Shown here one piece after another: positions 50,256 through 58,814 of a DNA stretch of 64,000 nt. The DNA comes from Paenibacillus sp. H1-7 (lineage in GTDB: Bacteria > Bacillota > Bacilli > Paenibacillales > NBRC-103111). Under the pieces are notes generated by a model. That model was not told the DNA's origin. It ran no database searches and saw nothing but the letters and a program-made list of their open reading frames with translations. Every line of letters starts with the position of its first letter. Positions within the stretch are counted from its first letter, which is position 1. The stretch covers positions 4,031,501 to 4,095,500 of the forward strand of contig NZ_CP031168.1 of assembly GCF_022354825.1 (NCBI RefSeq). Reading direction: 5' to 3'. The position numbers were made by a program, and so were the translations under genes.

Positions 50256-51608
50256 GTGAATGCAGATGGTTCCAAAGGACATGCAACTCCAAGCATTAAA
50301 GAAATGCTCGTAATTCCTGTAGCCGGACATGACAGTATGCTGCTTAATCTCAGTGGAGCCCATAGTCCGTTCTTTACCCGTAATGTCGTCATATTGAAGG
50401 ACGATGCAGGCCGTGTAGGAGTGGGTGAGGTACCTGGCGGAGAAAAAATTCGCGTAACGTTAGAGGAGGCCAAGCCTCTTGTGCTGGGTCAAAGGATTGG
50501 CGCGTACAACCAGGTTCTTGGCAATGTTCGCCGAACGTTCGCCGATAGGGATGCCGAGGGGCGAGGGAAGCAGACGTTTGACCTGCGTACGACGATTCAC
50601 GCCGTTACAGCATTGGAAGCGGCCATGCTAGACTTGTTGGGGCAATTTCTAGAAGTGCCGGCGGCAGCTTTGCTCGGTGAAGGTCAGCAGCGGGATGACG
50701 TCGAGATGCTCGGATACTTGTTCTACATCGGAGATCGGATGAAGACGGATCTTTCTTATCGCAGCGAGCTGGACTCCCAAGATGAGTGGTTTCGATTACG
50801 CAATGAGGAAGCGCTTACAGCAACATCTATATTACGTCTTGCCGAAGCTGCTCACGAGAAGTACGGCTTTCACGACTTTAAGCTAAAAGGCGGCGTGCTT
50901 CGTGGTGAAGAAGAGATCGAAGCGGTTACGCTGCTTGCTGAGCACTTCCCGCAGGCACGGATCACGCTGGATCCTAACGGCGCATGGTCTCTGGACGAAG
51001 CCATACGGCTATGCCGCAACAAGCATTCGGTTCTTGCCTATGCCGAGGATCCGTGCGGAGCGGAAAAGGGCTACTCCGGACGTGAAGTGCTGGCAGAGTT
51101 TCGACGAGCAACCGGACTTAAGACGGCGACGAATATGATTGCGTGCGATTGGCGCGAGCTGGGACACGCCGTACAGCTTCAATCAGTGGACATTCCTTTG
51201 GCGGACCCGCATTTCTGGACCATGCAGGGCTCGGTGCGGGTTTCCCAGCTGTGCGCCGAATGGGGGATGACATGGGGTTCTCATTCTAATAATCATTTTG
51301 ATATATCTCTTGCCATGTTCACACATGTCGCTGCCGCCGCTCCGGGTAAGATTACTGCAATCGATACCCACTGGATATGGCAGGACGGCCAGCGGTTAAC
51401 CAAGGAGCCTCTCAAGATTGTTGGCGGGAAGGTGAAGGTGCCCGACAAGCCGGGACTCGGCATCGAGGTGGATATGGAACGGATCGAGGAGGCACATCAG
51501 CTGTATAAAAGTATGGGACTTGGCGCGAGAGATGATGCCAAAGCGATGCAATATTTAATCCCCGGATGGACCTTCGATCCCAAACGGCCTTGTCTTGTAA
51601 GATCATAA
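50256..51608 (+). CDS. gudD: Glucarate dehydratase
   Basis: A 450-residue enolase-superfamily enzyme that matches recalled B. subtilis GudD along its whole length: [52 protein letters not shown] (KxK base, residues ~206-210), [18 protein letters not shown] (metal ligands) and [18 protein letters not shown] with the second catalytic base His. It dehydrates D-glucarate (and L-idarate) to 5-keto-4-deoxyglucarate. GTG 50256 has GAGGGGGC 7-8 nt upstream; the frame is open to 50142, but those residues are unlike GudD. No other glucarate genes adjoin it. Confidence 0.92.
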   Translation: MNADGSKGHATPSIKEMLVIPVAGHDSMLLNLSGAHSPFFTRNVVILKDDAGRVGVGEVPGGEKIRVTLEEAKPLVLGQRIGAYNQVLGNVRRTFADRDAEGRGKQTFDLRTTIHAVTALEAAMLDLLGQFLEVPAAALLGEGQQRDDVEMLGYLFYIGDRMKTDLSYRSELDSQDEWFRLRNEEALTATSILRLAEAAHEKYGFHDFKLKGGVLRGEEEIEAVTLLAEHFPQARITLDPNGAWSLDEAIRLCRNKHSVLAYAEDPCGAEKGYSGREVLAEFRRATGLKTATNMIACDWRELGHAVQLQSVDIPLADPHFWTMQGSVRVSQLCAEWGMTWGSHSNNHFDISLAMFTHVAAAAPGKITAIDTHWIWQDGQRLTKEPLKIVGGKVKVPDKPGLGIEVDMERIEEAHQLYKSMGLGARDDAKAMQYLIPGWTFDPKRPCLVRS

Positions 51609-51610
51609 CA

Positions 51611-51652
51611 AAAAAAGATTGGGTTTGGCGTGAAGCCAAGCCCAATCTTTTT
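51611..51652. terminator. Bidirectional terminator between gudD and the SDR gene
   Basis: AAAAAGATTGGGTTTGGC pairs with GCCAAGCCCAATCTTTTT (one mismatch) over GTGAA. Confidence 0.92.
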
Positions 51653-51658
51653 GATTTA

Positions 51659-52417
51659 TTACAAAGTCAATCCGCCGTCAACGGCTATAACGGAACCGGT
51701 CATATAGCTGGATGCAGGAGAAGCGAGGAAAGCGACCATCTCGGCCAGCTCGGCAGGTTCTGCATAGCGGCCCATCCGCATGTTCGGAAGCTCTTCCGGC
51801 ACATAGCCGGTTTGCGCGAACATATCGGCGACGGCAGCGGTCAATGCTGTTGCGACGCCGCCAGGGCAAATGGCATTGACGCGAATGCCTTTCTTCACAT
51901 ACTCCAGCGCGGCGGATTTGGTTAGGCCGATCACGGCGTGCTTGCTTGCCGAGTAAGCCGCGAGGCTGTGCTCGCTGCGGAGTCCGGCCGTCGATGCCGT
52001 ATTGATGATCGAGCCGCCGCCTTGCTGCTCCATGACGGGAATGATATATTTCAGACCGAAGAAAATACCTTTGACGTTGACCGACATGATCCGGTCGAAT
52101 TCCGCTTCTTCAATTTGGGTAAGCGGCGCGAAAGTTTGCAGTACGCCGGCGTTATTAAAAAATACGTCGATACGCCCGTAAGCTTCCAACGATTTGGCAA
52201 CATAATTCTGCACATCTGCAGCAACAGCTACATTAGCTTGTACGAATATGCTCTCGCCTCCGGCTTGCCGGATCAGCTGAACGGTTTCTTCTCCGGTTTC
52301 CACATTATAATCTACCACTACAACCTTAAATCCGTTAGCAGCCAGCTTCAAGCTGGACGCACGTCCAATTCCGCTTCCTGCTCCGGTAACAACGGCAACC
52401 TGGTTCCTATTCGTCAT
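51659..52417 (-). CDS. SDR family oxidoreductase (classical, FabG-like)
   Basis: A 252-residue short-chain dehydrogenase: [15 protein letters not shown] (residues ~9-23), NNAGVLQTF (~89-97), [20 protein letters not shown] then [13 protein letters not shown] (catalytic Ser, Tyr, Lys), and [10 protein letters not shown] classical beta-oxoacyl reductase/alcohol dehydrogenase shape; substrate unknown. ATG 52417 is preferred (AAGGAG nine nt upstream) over ATG 52423. It is divergent from a TetR gene with twin operators between, so TetR probably represses it. Confidence 0.9.
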   Translation of the reverse strand: MTNRNQVAVVTGAGSGIGRASSLKLAANGFKVVVVDYNVETGEETVQLIRQAGGESIFVQANVAVAADVQNYVAKSLEAYGRIDVFFNNAGVLQTFAPLTQIEEAEFDRIMSVNVKGIFFGLKYIIPVMEQQGGGSIINTASTAGLRSEHSLAAYSASKHAVIGLTKSAALEYVKKGIRVNAICPGGVATALTAAVADMFAQTGYVPEELPNMRMGRYAEPAELAEMVAFLASPASSYMTGSVIAVDGGLTL

Positions 52418-52446
52418 GATCATCGTCTCCTTAGGTATGATTTATA

Positions 52447-52475
52447 TAATATCAATGCGATAGTACGACTATCAT
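52447..52475 (-). promoter_or_regulatory. SDR promoter with overlapping TetR operator O1
   Basis: On the minus strand TGATAG (52470-52475) and TATTAT (52447-52452) are 17 bp apart. The palindrome GATAGT-ACG-ACTATC (52460-52474) overlaps the -35 box and spacer. Its half sites match the second palindrome at 52547-52567. Confidence 0.7.
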
Positions 52476-52528
52476 TACGATATCAATCATATCATTGCTT
52501 AGTCCACAATGCAACACCTCCCATCATG

Positions 52529-52567
52529 TTGACACTGGAACCAAGTTTTGATAGCATGGCTATCAAA
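52529..52567 (+). promoter_or_regulatory. tetR promoter with overlapping operator O2
   Basis: TTGACA (52529-52534), 17-bp spacer, TAGCAT (52552-52557). The palindrome TTGATAGC-ATG-GCTATCAA (core 52548-52566, 9-bp arms over 52547-52567) covers the -10 box. This fits autorepression by the TetR protein. Confidence 0.75.
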
Positions 52568-52597
52568 TCAACGATCGAAGGGACGTGAAAGGATCGT

Positions 52598-53248
52598 ATG
52601 GGTCCCAAAAACAGATGGGAGCAGGAGCGGCTGGAAGGGAAGAATCAGCGGCTTACGGATATATTAGAGGCGGCCAAACGGGTATTCGTCCGCAAAGGGC
52701 TCGATAAGAGCACGATGCAGGATGTAGCGAAGGAAGCCAATATCGGAGTGGCGACCGTCTTTCGCTATTTTCCTAAGAAGGAGAAGCTGATCGTAGCCGT
52801 AGCAACGCAAATTCTTGAATCTCAAATGTCTGCTTTCGAAGTAATTGCGCAAATGCCGGTACCTTGTCTCGTCAAGGTCGAGAAGCTGTTGGATTTGTTC
52901 ATTTCGTTCGTGACAGAAGAGCATAGCGACAATACGAAGCTGATTGAAGCATTCGAGAGCTACACTTCATTGCTGCATGAGCCCATGGAGGATATAGCCG
53001 CGTATGAGGAGGTTTCGAGAAGGCTGAACGGCATTTATTCCGACATTTTCGCCCAGGGTCAGACCGACGGGTCGATCCGTTCGGACATTTCAGTCGATGC
53101 CTATTTGCGGTCCATAGCCAATACGTTCGGCACGGTATCGAAGAAGCTGTCGGCACAAAGGTACCACATCCTGCCGCACCTTAAGATGGAGCCCGAGGAG
53201 CAGCTTCATATATTAAAACGAATCTTTCTTGATTTCTTAAGAGCCTGA
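52598..53248 (+). CDS. TetR/AcrR family regulator
   Basis: A 216-residue repressor. The N-terminal helix-turn-helix is ILEAAKRVFVRKGLDKSTMQ, then DVAKEANIGVATVFRYFPKK (residues ~22-61), with LIVAVATQIL after it. The C-terminal helical domain would bind a ligand, unknown. It is divergent from an SDR gene; two matching palindromes overlap both promoters. ATG 52598 follows AAAGGA by 5 nt. Confidence 0.9.
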   Translation: MGPKNRWEQERLEGKNQRLTDILEAAKRVFVRKGLDKSTMQDVAKEANIGVATVFRYFPKKEKLIVAVATQILESQMSAFEVIAQMPVPCLVKVEKLLDLFISFVTEEHSDNTKLIEAFESYTSLLHEPMEDIAAYEEVSRRLNGIYSDIFAQGQTDGSIRSDISVDAYLRSIANTFGTVSKKLSAQRYHILPHLKMEPEEQLHILKRIFLDFLRA

Positions 53249-53271
53249 CCCTGATACGCCGTAAAACGCAA

Positions 53272-53316
53272 TAAAACGTGCCTGCCATTGCAACGATGCA
53301 ATAGCGGCACGTTTTC
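53272..53316. terminator. Bidirectional terminator between tetR and the AIM24 gene
   Basis: AAAACGTGCC and GGCACGTTTT form the base and ATTGC/GCAAT the top of a stem with small mismatches, AT-rich on both sides. Confidence 0.85.
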
Positions 53317-54004
53317 ATTTAATAATGACATTGCCGAAGGGCAGCAGCTCTCTCAGTATCCTTTTGAACAGACTGTCGTCCTGCAGATGAGCCATCAGCT
53401 CGTGATCGCGGCTGCCGGTCTGAATCAGGATCGGCCCCGTTCCGGTAATTTCCCACTGTACATTCATATGCTGGCTTGCCAGCTGATTTCCATAGACGGA
53501 TAGCCGGATCTTGGCATTCTGCGGATAAGCGACCAAGGCGCTTTTGTCGACGAAAATCGGTTTGACCGGATCGAGGTGCAGCGTGGCCAGATCACCGGCA
53601 GTCAGCAGTCCGACAACTCCAAGACCCGTGAACCGTACACGGACCAAATCGCGTGTAATCCAGGCTGTTTTCATTTTTTGGATGACACTTTTCATGGATA
53701 ATGATTCCGAGAACATCATCACATGCCGCAGATCGAACAGAAGCTCCTCCTGTTCACCGAGGTCGACGGTATTCAGAGAGCAGCCGGCCGGAATACCGAG
53801 AATCATTTGGCAGGGACCTCGAAGCAGGGAGCGGATCCACTTCTTTTTGCCGTATACTCCTGTCAAATTCATCAGCTGATCCTGACGGTTCTGAGGCATG
53901 CCTTGGTACGCGATAATCGACTTGGGATGCAGGATGTACAGAGATTCCGCTTCCTCCATCGATACGCGGACATGCTCTAATGGCGGGGGTGCACTTATGT
54001 TCAT
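53315..54004 (-). CDS. AIM24-family protein
   Basis: A 229-residue AIM24/TIGR00266-like protein with a beta-sandwich layout: LYILHPKSIIAYQGMPQNRQ (residues ~22-41), GPCQMILGIPAGCSLNTVDL (~62-81), VRFTGLGVVGLLTAGDLATL (~120-139) with the glycine-rich strand typical of the family, and the end HELMAHLQDDSL. Function unknown. ATG 54004 forms an ATGA overlap with the upstream coiled-coil membrane protein gene, so the two are translationally coupled; the longer frame to 54064 merely overlaps that gene. Confidence 0.75.
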   Translation of the reverse strand: MNISAPPPLEHVRVSMEEAESLYILHPKSIIAYQGMPQNRQDQLMNLTGVYGKKKWIRSLLRGPCQMILGIPAGCSLNTVDLGEQEELLFDLRHVMMFSESLSMKSVIQKMKTAWITRDLVRVRFTGLGVVGLLTAGDLATLHLDPVKPIFVDKSALVAYPQNAKIRLSVYGNQLASQHMNVQWEITGTGPILIQTGSRDHELMAHLQDDSLFKRILRELLPFGNVIIK

Positions 54005-54426
54005 GAGCCGAGGGTCGAGCCGCTGCCTTGGCTTCTTTGCCTGCGCCATACGGTAAACCGCCAAATGCGGACGGATAAAATATAAAGCGCAATCAGCAGT
54101 ACCGCAGCGGCACCAATGCTGATCCAGGTACGGCGGTTTGATTCTCGCTCCTGCTTCATTTGTTCCAGCTGCTTGAGCAGTTCGGAGTTTTGGCTGGCAA
54201 GCATTTCAGAGTATTGCTGAGCTTCCTTGAGCTTTTGCTCCTGTTCGGATAGCTGCTGCATCGTCGAATCGTATTTTTCCTGAAGCTCATTTACTTTATC
54301 GGGCATGTTGTATACGTCTTTGACTTTGTCCCAGAAGCCGGCTTCGACGGGAGCGGCCGCTTGAAAGCCAATCATAATAAAAAGAGCGATAACCCAGCAT
54401 AAGACCGGAAAAAGCCTGCCTCTCAT
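54001..54426 (-). CDS. Membrane protein with extracytoplasmic coiled coil
   Basis: A 141-residue protein: N-terminal signal-like helix (LFPVLCWVIALFIMIGFQAA, ~5-24, ending PVEA), a ~60-residue heptad-rich coiled coil (ELQEKYDSTMQQLSEQEQKL onwards to QLEQMKQERES), then a second helix (WISIGAAAVLLIALYILSV, ~100-118) and a basic tail. The coiled coil is probably outside the cell. It precedes and overlaps the AIM24-family gene, suggesting a joint membrane role. Not a recognised family. Confidence 0.65.
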   Translation of the reverse strand: MRGRLFPVLCWVIALFIMIGFQAAAPVEAGFWDKVKDVYNMPDKVNELQEKYDSTMQQLSEQEQKLKEAQQYSEMLASQNSELLKQLEQMKQERESNRRTWISIGAAAVLLIALYILSVRIWRFTVWRRQRSQGSGSTLGS

Positions 54427-54620
54427 TTCTCCTACGCTCCTTGTCCAGATGATAGATTACCTTCATTTTACTTCATTTTTCGACAATGCGCCATGCCGTG
54501 AGTCACCATCCTATTCCAATACGATTCATACAAATTTAATGGGAAAATGCTGCGCCGAAGCGTAACTTGTGGAGCCTTCTCTCGTCTAATGTGTTATGGA
54601 ATGAGGAAAGGTGTGGGACG

Positions 54621-56156
54621 ATGCTGAAGAAAACTATGCTGGCCAGTCTGATCAGCCTAATGGCAGCCTCCGTACTGCCACTGCAGGCAGGAGCGGCTGG
54701 AAATACGGTCCAGGTACGGATAACGGAATTTCCAGTAAAAGTAAATGGTCAGATCATTAATAACACGCAGATGGAATATCCGTTTCTCATTTATAAAGAT
54801 ATTACCTATCTTCCACTGAATTGGGATTTGCTGAGGGAACTGGAGTTGTCCAGCGAATGGAGCGATACAGAGGGCTTGAAAATATACCGGACCTGCTGCG
54901 CTAACGATTACGGGGATATCCCGGCACTGGAGAAGCCTCCTCTCACGCAAGCCGGGACGGCGAACAATGCGATCAAACGTTCATACAATGCCGTACCAAG
55001 CTCCTATCCCATTGAAATCAGAGGGATGCCTGTCGATAATACGGCTCAAACGTATCCATTTCTGCAATTCCGGGACGTGACCTATATGCCTCTGACGTGG
55101 GACTTGGCTCATCTCAAGCTCATGATGGATTTACAGTGGAGTCCGGAGGAGGGCTTAAGCATGTGGGGCGGAGAGGATCGCGTTATGCAGCAGATCGTTT
55201 ATGACGATGAAGAATCGCTATATATCAGCACTACGGGCACTAATAAGGAGAAAACGATGCTCAAGGTGAGCAAATCGCTGTCTGCTGCGCCGGAATGGCT
55301 GGAGACAGGAGAGGAGCAGGCGATACGTGAGAAAGCCGAGCAATCCGGGGACACGAACCGGGTGGAGGGAAAGGAAGCGGTTATAGAGAGGGATGGCAAT
55401 ACGCTTCGTTATAATAACATGACCTTGTCCGAGCTGCGGGACGAGGAAAAGAACGAATTGGGAGGCACCACGCTGCGAATAGAAGGAACGCTGTACGACA
55501 TTGACGATAGACGTAAGCTGCTTGCCGTATATACGTATTACCCCATTGCCGTAATCGGACCGCCTCCTCATAGCAGGTATCAATTGTTCTCTATAGTTGA
55601 CGGGAAACTGAAGGCAGTGACTGAATATCCCTATTTACCCGAGCTTGTGCTGAAAAATGCCGATGGAACCGTCTGGATCGCCCGCGACAGGCAGCCGTTC
55701 CGGAATTTATACTATCTCAACTCAGGACTTCTGGCATTGATGGATACCGATGGTTCGATTCGACTTGCCAACGAGCTGTGGGACGAACAGGATGTCTCTC
55801 CCGTCGGGATTCGGAAGTTAACCGGGAATCCTGTGGATTCGAAAGGAAGTCTAATAGTCCGCTTGTACGGAAAATCGAGGAAAGTTGCAGAGGGGGGCGC
55901 AGTCGATCCTTCCTCCGGCCGATTTCCACTGACGGTGGAGTACGGAGATCCTGAAAAAGACGGATTGTATGAGGTGGATACAAGCCTTCAATTGAAAAAA
56001 CTGTCAGGAGCACCCGATCCGATGGACGATATCGCCTTCTATAGAGACCGTAGTGGTAATGTTTTTTCTATCAATCGCTACAGTAATACATTGACCAACT
56101 GGACGAAGCACGAATCGCGTACGTGGACCGATAAGGAGCTGCTGAAGCAACGTTAG
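54621..56156 (+). CDS. Secreted protein with two copper-amine-oxidase-N-like (stalk) domains
   Basis: A 511-residue secreted protein: signal peptide (~1-26, cut after AGA), then two related Cu_amine_oxidN1-type repeats. The first includes KVNGQIINNTQMEYPFLIYK and DITYLPLNWDLL (~35-66); the second has EIRGMPVDNTAQTYPFLQF, then RDVTYMPLTWDLAHL (~133-167). The remaining ~330 residues are beta-rich (LYYLNSGLLALMDTDGSIRL) and may form a propeller-like domain. Such stalk domains are common in Paenibacillus extracellular proteins and stand for cell-wall or scaffold binding, not oxidase activity. ATG 54621 is well placed. Confidence 0.75.
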   Translation: MLKKTMLASLISLMAASVLPLQAGAAGNTVQVRITEFPVKVNGQIINNTQMEYPFLIYKDITYLPLNWDLLRELELSSEWSDTEGLKIYRTCCANDYGDIPALEKPPLTQAGTANNAIKRSYNAVPSSYPIEIRGMPVDNTAQTYPFLQFRDVTYMPLTWDLAHLKLMMDLQWSPEEGLSMWGGEDRVMQQIVYDDEESLYISTTGTNKEKTMLKVSKSLSAAPEWLETGEEQAIREKAEQSGDTNRVEGKEAVIERDGNTLRYNNMTLSELRDEEKNELGGTTLRIEGTLYDIDDRRKLLAVYTYYPIAVIGPPPHSRYQLFSIVDGKLKAVTEYPYLPELVLKNADGTVWIARDRQPFRNLYYLNSGLLALMDTDGSIRLANELWDEQDVSPVGIRKLTGNPVDSKGSLIVRLYGKSRKVAEGGAVDPSSGRFPLTVEYGDPEKDGLYEVDTSLQLKKLSGAPDPMDDIAFYRDRSGNVFSINRYSNTLTNWTKHESRTWTDKELLKQR

Positions 56157-56182
56157 CCGTACTCAAAGGTTTCGATCTTCTC

Positions 56183-56220
56183 ATCCGCCGGATAGCGATA
56201 GCTGGACCGGCGGATTTTTT
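56183..56220 (+). terminator. Terminator after the stalk-domain gene
   Basis: ATCCGCCGG pairs with CCGGCGGAT over a 15-nt loop, followed by T6. Confidence 0.85.
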
Positions 56221-56283
56221 GTTGCGGATTTCCCATATTCGCCGCTTGCTATACCGGGTTCCTTGCGCTAAGATGAAGAAAAT

Positions 56284-56301
56284 AACCGTTTTCAAACGGT
56301 T
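56284..56301. repeat. 18-bp inverted repeat upstream of the YnfA-like gene
   Basis: AACCGTTT-TC-AAACGGTT is a perfect 8-bp inverted repeat 27 bp before the start codon. No T-run follows, so it may be an operator or mRNA hairpin rather than a terminator. Confidence 0.5.
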
Positions 56302-56327
56302 GGTGTCGAAAAAGGAGTTTTACCGGT

Positions 56328-56654
56328 ATGGTCTCAGCCGTCTTATTATTCCTGATAGCCGGGCTGGCTGAAATCGGCGGAGGATATCTGGTATGGCTTT
56401 GGTTAAGGGAATCCAAATCGATTTGGTATGGAATTGCGGGAAGTCTGATCTTGATCGCATACGGTATTGTACCGACACTTCAGAGCTTTCCGAGCTTCGG
56501 ACGCGTCTATGCCGCATACGGCGGTGTATTTGTCGTTTTAGCTGTCCTGTGGGGATGGCTGGTCGACCGGAAAACGCCTGATCTGTACGATTGGATCGGA
56601 GCCGCGGTATGCATCGTTGGCGTATCCATTATGCTGTGGGCGCCTCGCAGCTAG
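56328..56654 (+). CDS. UPF0060 membrane protein (YnfA-like)
   Basis: A 108-residue four-helix protein: [20 protein letters not shown] (residues ~6-25), [20 protein letters not shown] (~31-50), [20 protein letters not shown] (~61-80) and [20 protein letters not shown] (~85-104). The [10 protein letters not shown] and [10 protein letters not shown] motifs are diagnostic for UPF0060. The family is distantly related to small multidrug resistance pumps; its physiological role is uncertain. ATG 56328 follows AAAGGAG by 8-9 nt. Confidence 0.9.
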   Translation: MVSAVLLFLIAGLAEIGGGYLVWLWLRESKSIWYGIAGSLILIAYGIVPTLQSFPSFGRVYAAYGGVFVVLAVLWGWLVDRKTPDLYDWIGAAVCIVGVSIMLWAPRS

Positions 56655-56687
56655 CGCCTGCACTAGCTCTGCTCACAGACAGAAGCT

Positions 56688-57578
56688 TTATTTTGCGAAC
56701 ATATCGATAAAATGCCGTGCGCTTTTGGACAAGTACCGGTCCTTCAGCCAGACCAGTCCGACGTCGGATTGAAATTCCGCATCGATAATATTCAGGACCC
56801 TGATGTTAGGCAGGGGGAAGGAAGTCATGACCGATTTCGGGAATACGGTGACGCCGATGCCTGCTTCCACCAAAGCCATAATAATGGCAACACTGGAGCA
56901 TTCGCATATGATATTAGGCTCGAAGCCGTGGCGGCGGCACTCGTTCATGACCTTCTCATGCAGCCCGGTGGTTCTGTCCGTCTTCAGAGTGAGCAGCGGA
57001 TAGCTCGCCAGCTCGCTCATTTTCATCGTGGTCTTATCCGGATCGTCGCTCCATTTCCTAGGTACTACTGCGACGAAAGGATCCGAGGGCAGCGGCAGCA
57101 CCGAATAATGGTCGCTTCCTTCGTCCGATTCGAACGGCAGACGGGCGACAACGAGCTCGATCTGTCTTTTTTCCAAATGATAGCCGAGCAAAAAATGATC
57201 TCCCTCCAAAATTTTAAAGGTAACCTGAGGATAGGTTTTCCTGAACATTTCAATTTTGGGCGGAACCAGCGAGATACAGGAAACGACGGAGCCGATGGAC
57301 AGGATCCCCTGAACGCCGTCGTCCAGCTCTTTGACTTCCTGAAGCGTCTCATTGAATTGCAGCAGCAGATTCTCCGCCTTTCGCTGCAGCAGCTCACCGG
57401 CAGGAGTAAGCATCAGCTTGTTGCCGTTACGGTCAAACAGCGTCACGTTAAGCTCTTGTTCCATCAGCTTCAGCTGGCGGCTCAGCGGCGGCTGTTCCAT
57501 ATTGAGCGCTTTGGCGGCGCGGGTAATTTGGCCTTCTCTGGCGATAGCGAGAAAGTATCGTAATTGACGGATATCCAT
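56688..57578 (-). CDS. LysR family transcriptional regulator
   Basis: A 296-residue LTTR: MDIRQLRYFLAIAREGQITR then AAKALNMEQPPLSRQLKLME (helix-turn-helix) and a C-terminal effector domain (GILSIGSVVSCISLVPPKIE). The QPPLSRQL recognition helix groups it with CitR/AlsR-like regulators. ATG 57578 follows AAGGAGGG by ~4-5 nt. It is divergent from ilvE, with two LTTR-type palindromes between, so it may regulate branched-chain aminotransferase expression as well as itself. Confidence 0.9.
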   Translation of the reverse strand: MDIRQLRYFLAIAREGQITRAAKALNMEQPPLSRQLKLMEQELNVTLFDRNGNKLMLTPAGELLQRKAENLLLQFNETLQEVKELDDGVQGILSIGSVVSCISLVPPKIEMFRKTYPQVTFKILEGDHFLLGYHLEKRQIELVVARLPFESDEGSDHYSVLPLPSDPFVAVVPRKWSDDPDKTTMKMSELASYPLLTLKTDRTTGLHEKVMNECRRHGFEPNIICECSSVAIIMALVEAGIGVTVFPKSVMTSFPLPNIRVLNIIDAEFQSDVGLVWLKDRYLSKSARHFIDMFAK

Positions 57579-57595
57579 ACTTGCCCTCCTTCTCA

Positions 57596-57622
57596 ATACC
57601 TTTTAGGTATGGGAACCCCATA
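57596..57622. promoter_or_regulatory. LysR-type operator pair between the LysR and ilvE genes
   Basis: ATACC-TTTTA-GGTAT (57596-57610) has T-N11-A geometry, and TATGGG-AAC-CCCATA (57608-57622) directly follows and overlaps it by 3 bp. Both are 18-45 bp from the LysR start codon, the usual position of the autoregulatory recognition site. Confidence 0.6.
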
Positions 57623-57696
57623 AAACAGATATTTTTAATATACTCAAACGAGTGGTACGATTCAACTATTAGTATCCAAATAAGGAGATGTATCGA

Positions 57697-58794
57697 ATGA
57701 CGGCCCATTCCATCCACATTGAAAAAACAACGAATCCAAAGCAAAAACCGGCATCGAATCAGCTGGTATTCGGCAAGTATTTTACCGATCATATGTTTAT
57801 TCTCGATTATGAGGAAGGAAAAGGCTGGCACAGCGCGCGCATCGTACCTTATCAGCCGATTACGCTGGATCCTGCTGCACGTGTGTTCCATTATGGACAA
57901 ACGGTATTCGAAGGCTTGAAAGCCTATTTGACAGCAGATGAAAAAGTTCTGTTGTTCCGTCCCGAACAAAACTTCAAGCGCTTGAACCGTTCCAACGAAC
58001 GGATCAGCATTCCGGCATTGGATGAAGAGCTTGCGTTAGAAGCGCTTCGCCAACTGATCGTGACAGACCGCGACTGGATCCCGAATGAAGAGGGAACGTC
58101 GCTCTACATCCGACCGTTCATTATTGCTACACAAGCGTCCCTGGGCGTATCACCATCGCTGCAATACCAATTTATGATCATCATGTCGCCGGTCGGCGCA
58201 TACTATGCGGAAGGCATTCATCCGGTAAAAATCTACGTCGAGTCCGATTATGTTCGTGCCGTTAAAGGCGGAACTGGCGTGGCCAAGACGGCGGGCAACT
58301 ATGCCGCGGGCTTGAAAGCGCAGGAGGAAGCGACAAGCAAAGGATATTCCCAAGTATTGTGGCTCGACGGCATTCACCGTAAATATATTGAAGAAGTAGG
58401 AAGCATGAACGTGTTCTTCAAAATTAGCGGAACCGTCGTCACTCCTGCTTTGAACGGCAGTATTTTGGACGGGATTACCCGCAATTCAATCCTTCAGCTG
58501 CTTCGTCACTGGAACATTCCTGTGGAAGAGCGCCAGCTGTCTATCGACGAAATTTACGAAGCGTACAGCAACAATACATTGGAAGAAGCATTCGGAACGG
58601 GTACCGCAGCCGTAATCTCTCCGGTAGGCCAGTTGTTGTGGAACGATCATCAAATGATTATTAACGAAGGCAAGACCGGCGAGCTGTCCAAGAAGCTATA
58701 CGATACGTTGACCGGCATCCAAAAAGGCGAAGTGGAAGATCCGTTCGGCTGGATGGTTGAAGTAACCGACCAATTGGTCAGAGCCAACGGATAA
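57697..58794 (+). CDS. ilvE: Branched-chain amino acid aminotransferase
   Basis: A 365-residue fold-type IV PLP enzyme of the long (BcaT/YwaA-like) subgroup. HYGQTVFEGLKAY (~67-79), GTGVAKTAGNYAAGLKAQ (~193-210, with the PLP Lys), SQVLWLDGIHRKYIEEVGSM (~219-238) and GTGTAAVISPVG (~300-311) are diagnostic. It transfers amino groups between glutamate and the keto acids of Val, Leu and Ile. ATG 57697 is nine nt after AAGGAG; ATG 57688 abuts it. No T-box leader is seen upstream. Confidence 0.93.
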   Translation: MTAHSIHIEKTTNPKQKPASNQLVFGKYFTDHMFILDYEEGKGWHSARIVPYQPITLDPAARVFHYGQTVFEGLKAYLTADEKVLLFRPEQNFKRLNRSNERISIPALDEELALEALRQLIVTDRDWIPNEEGTSLYIRPFIIATQASLGVSPSLQYQFMIIMSPVGAYYAEGIHPVKIYVESDYVRAVKGGTGVAKTAGNYAAGLKAQEEATSKGYSQVLWLDGIHRKYIEEVGSMNVFFKISGTVVTPALNGSILDGITRNSILQLLRHWNIPVEERQLSIDEIYEAYSNNTLEEAFGTGTAAVISPVGQLLWNDHQMIINEGKTGELSKKLYDTLTGIQKGEVEDPFGWMVEVTDQLVRANG

Positions 58795-58814
58795 GATCGG
58801 AAGGAGATTTCACT

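Noticed and set aside
56712-57563. 283-codon frame on the plus strand
   Set aside because: Exact antisense of the LysR-family gene; the LysR frame has a clear helix-turn-helix, start and ribosome binding site.
57579-57696. Possible T-box or leader control of ilvE
   Set aside because: The gap is only 118 bp and has no T-box consensus, tRNA-antiterminator motif or leader peptide; LysR-type palindromes explain it better.
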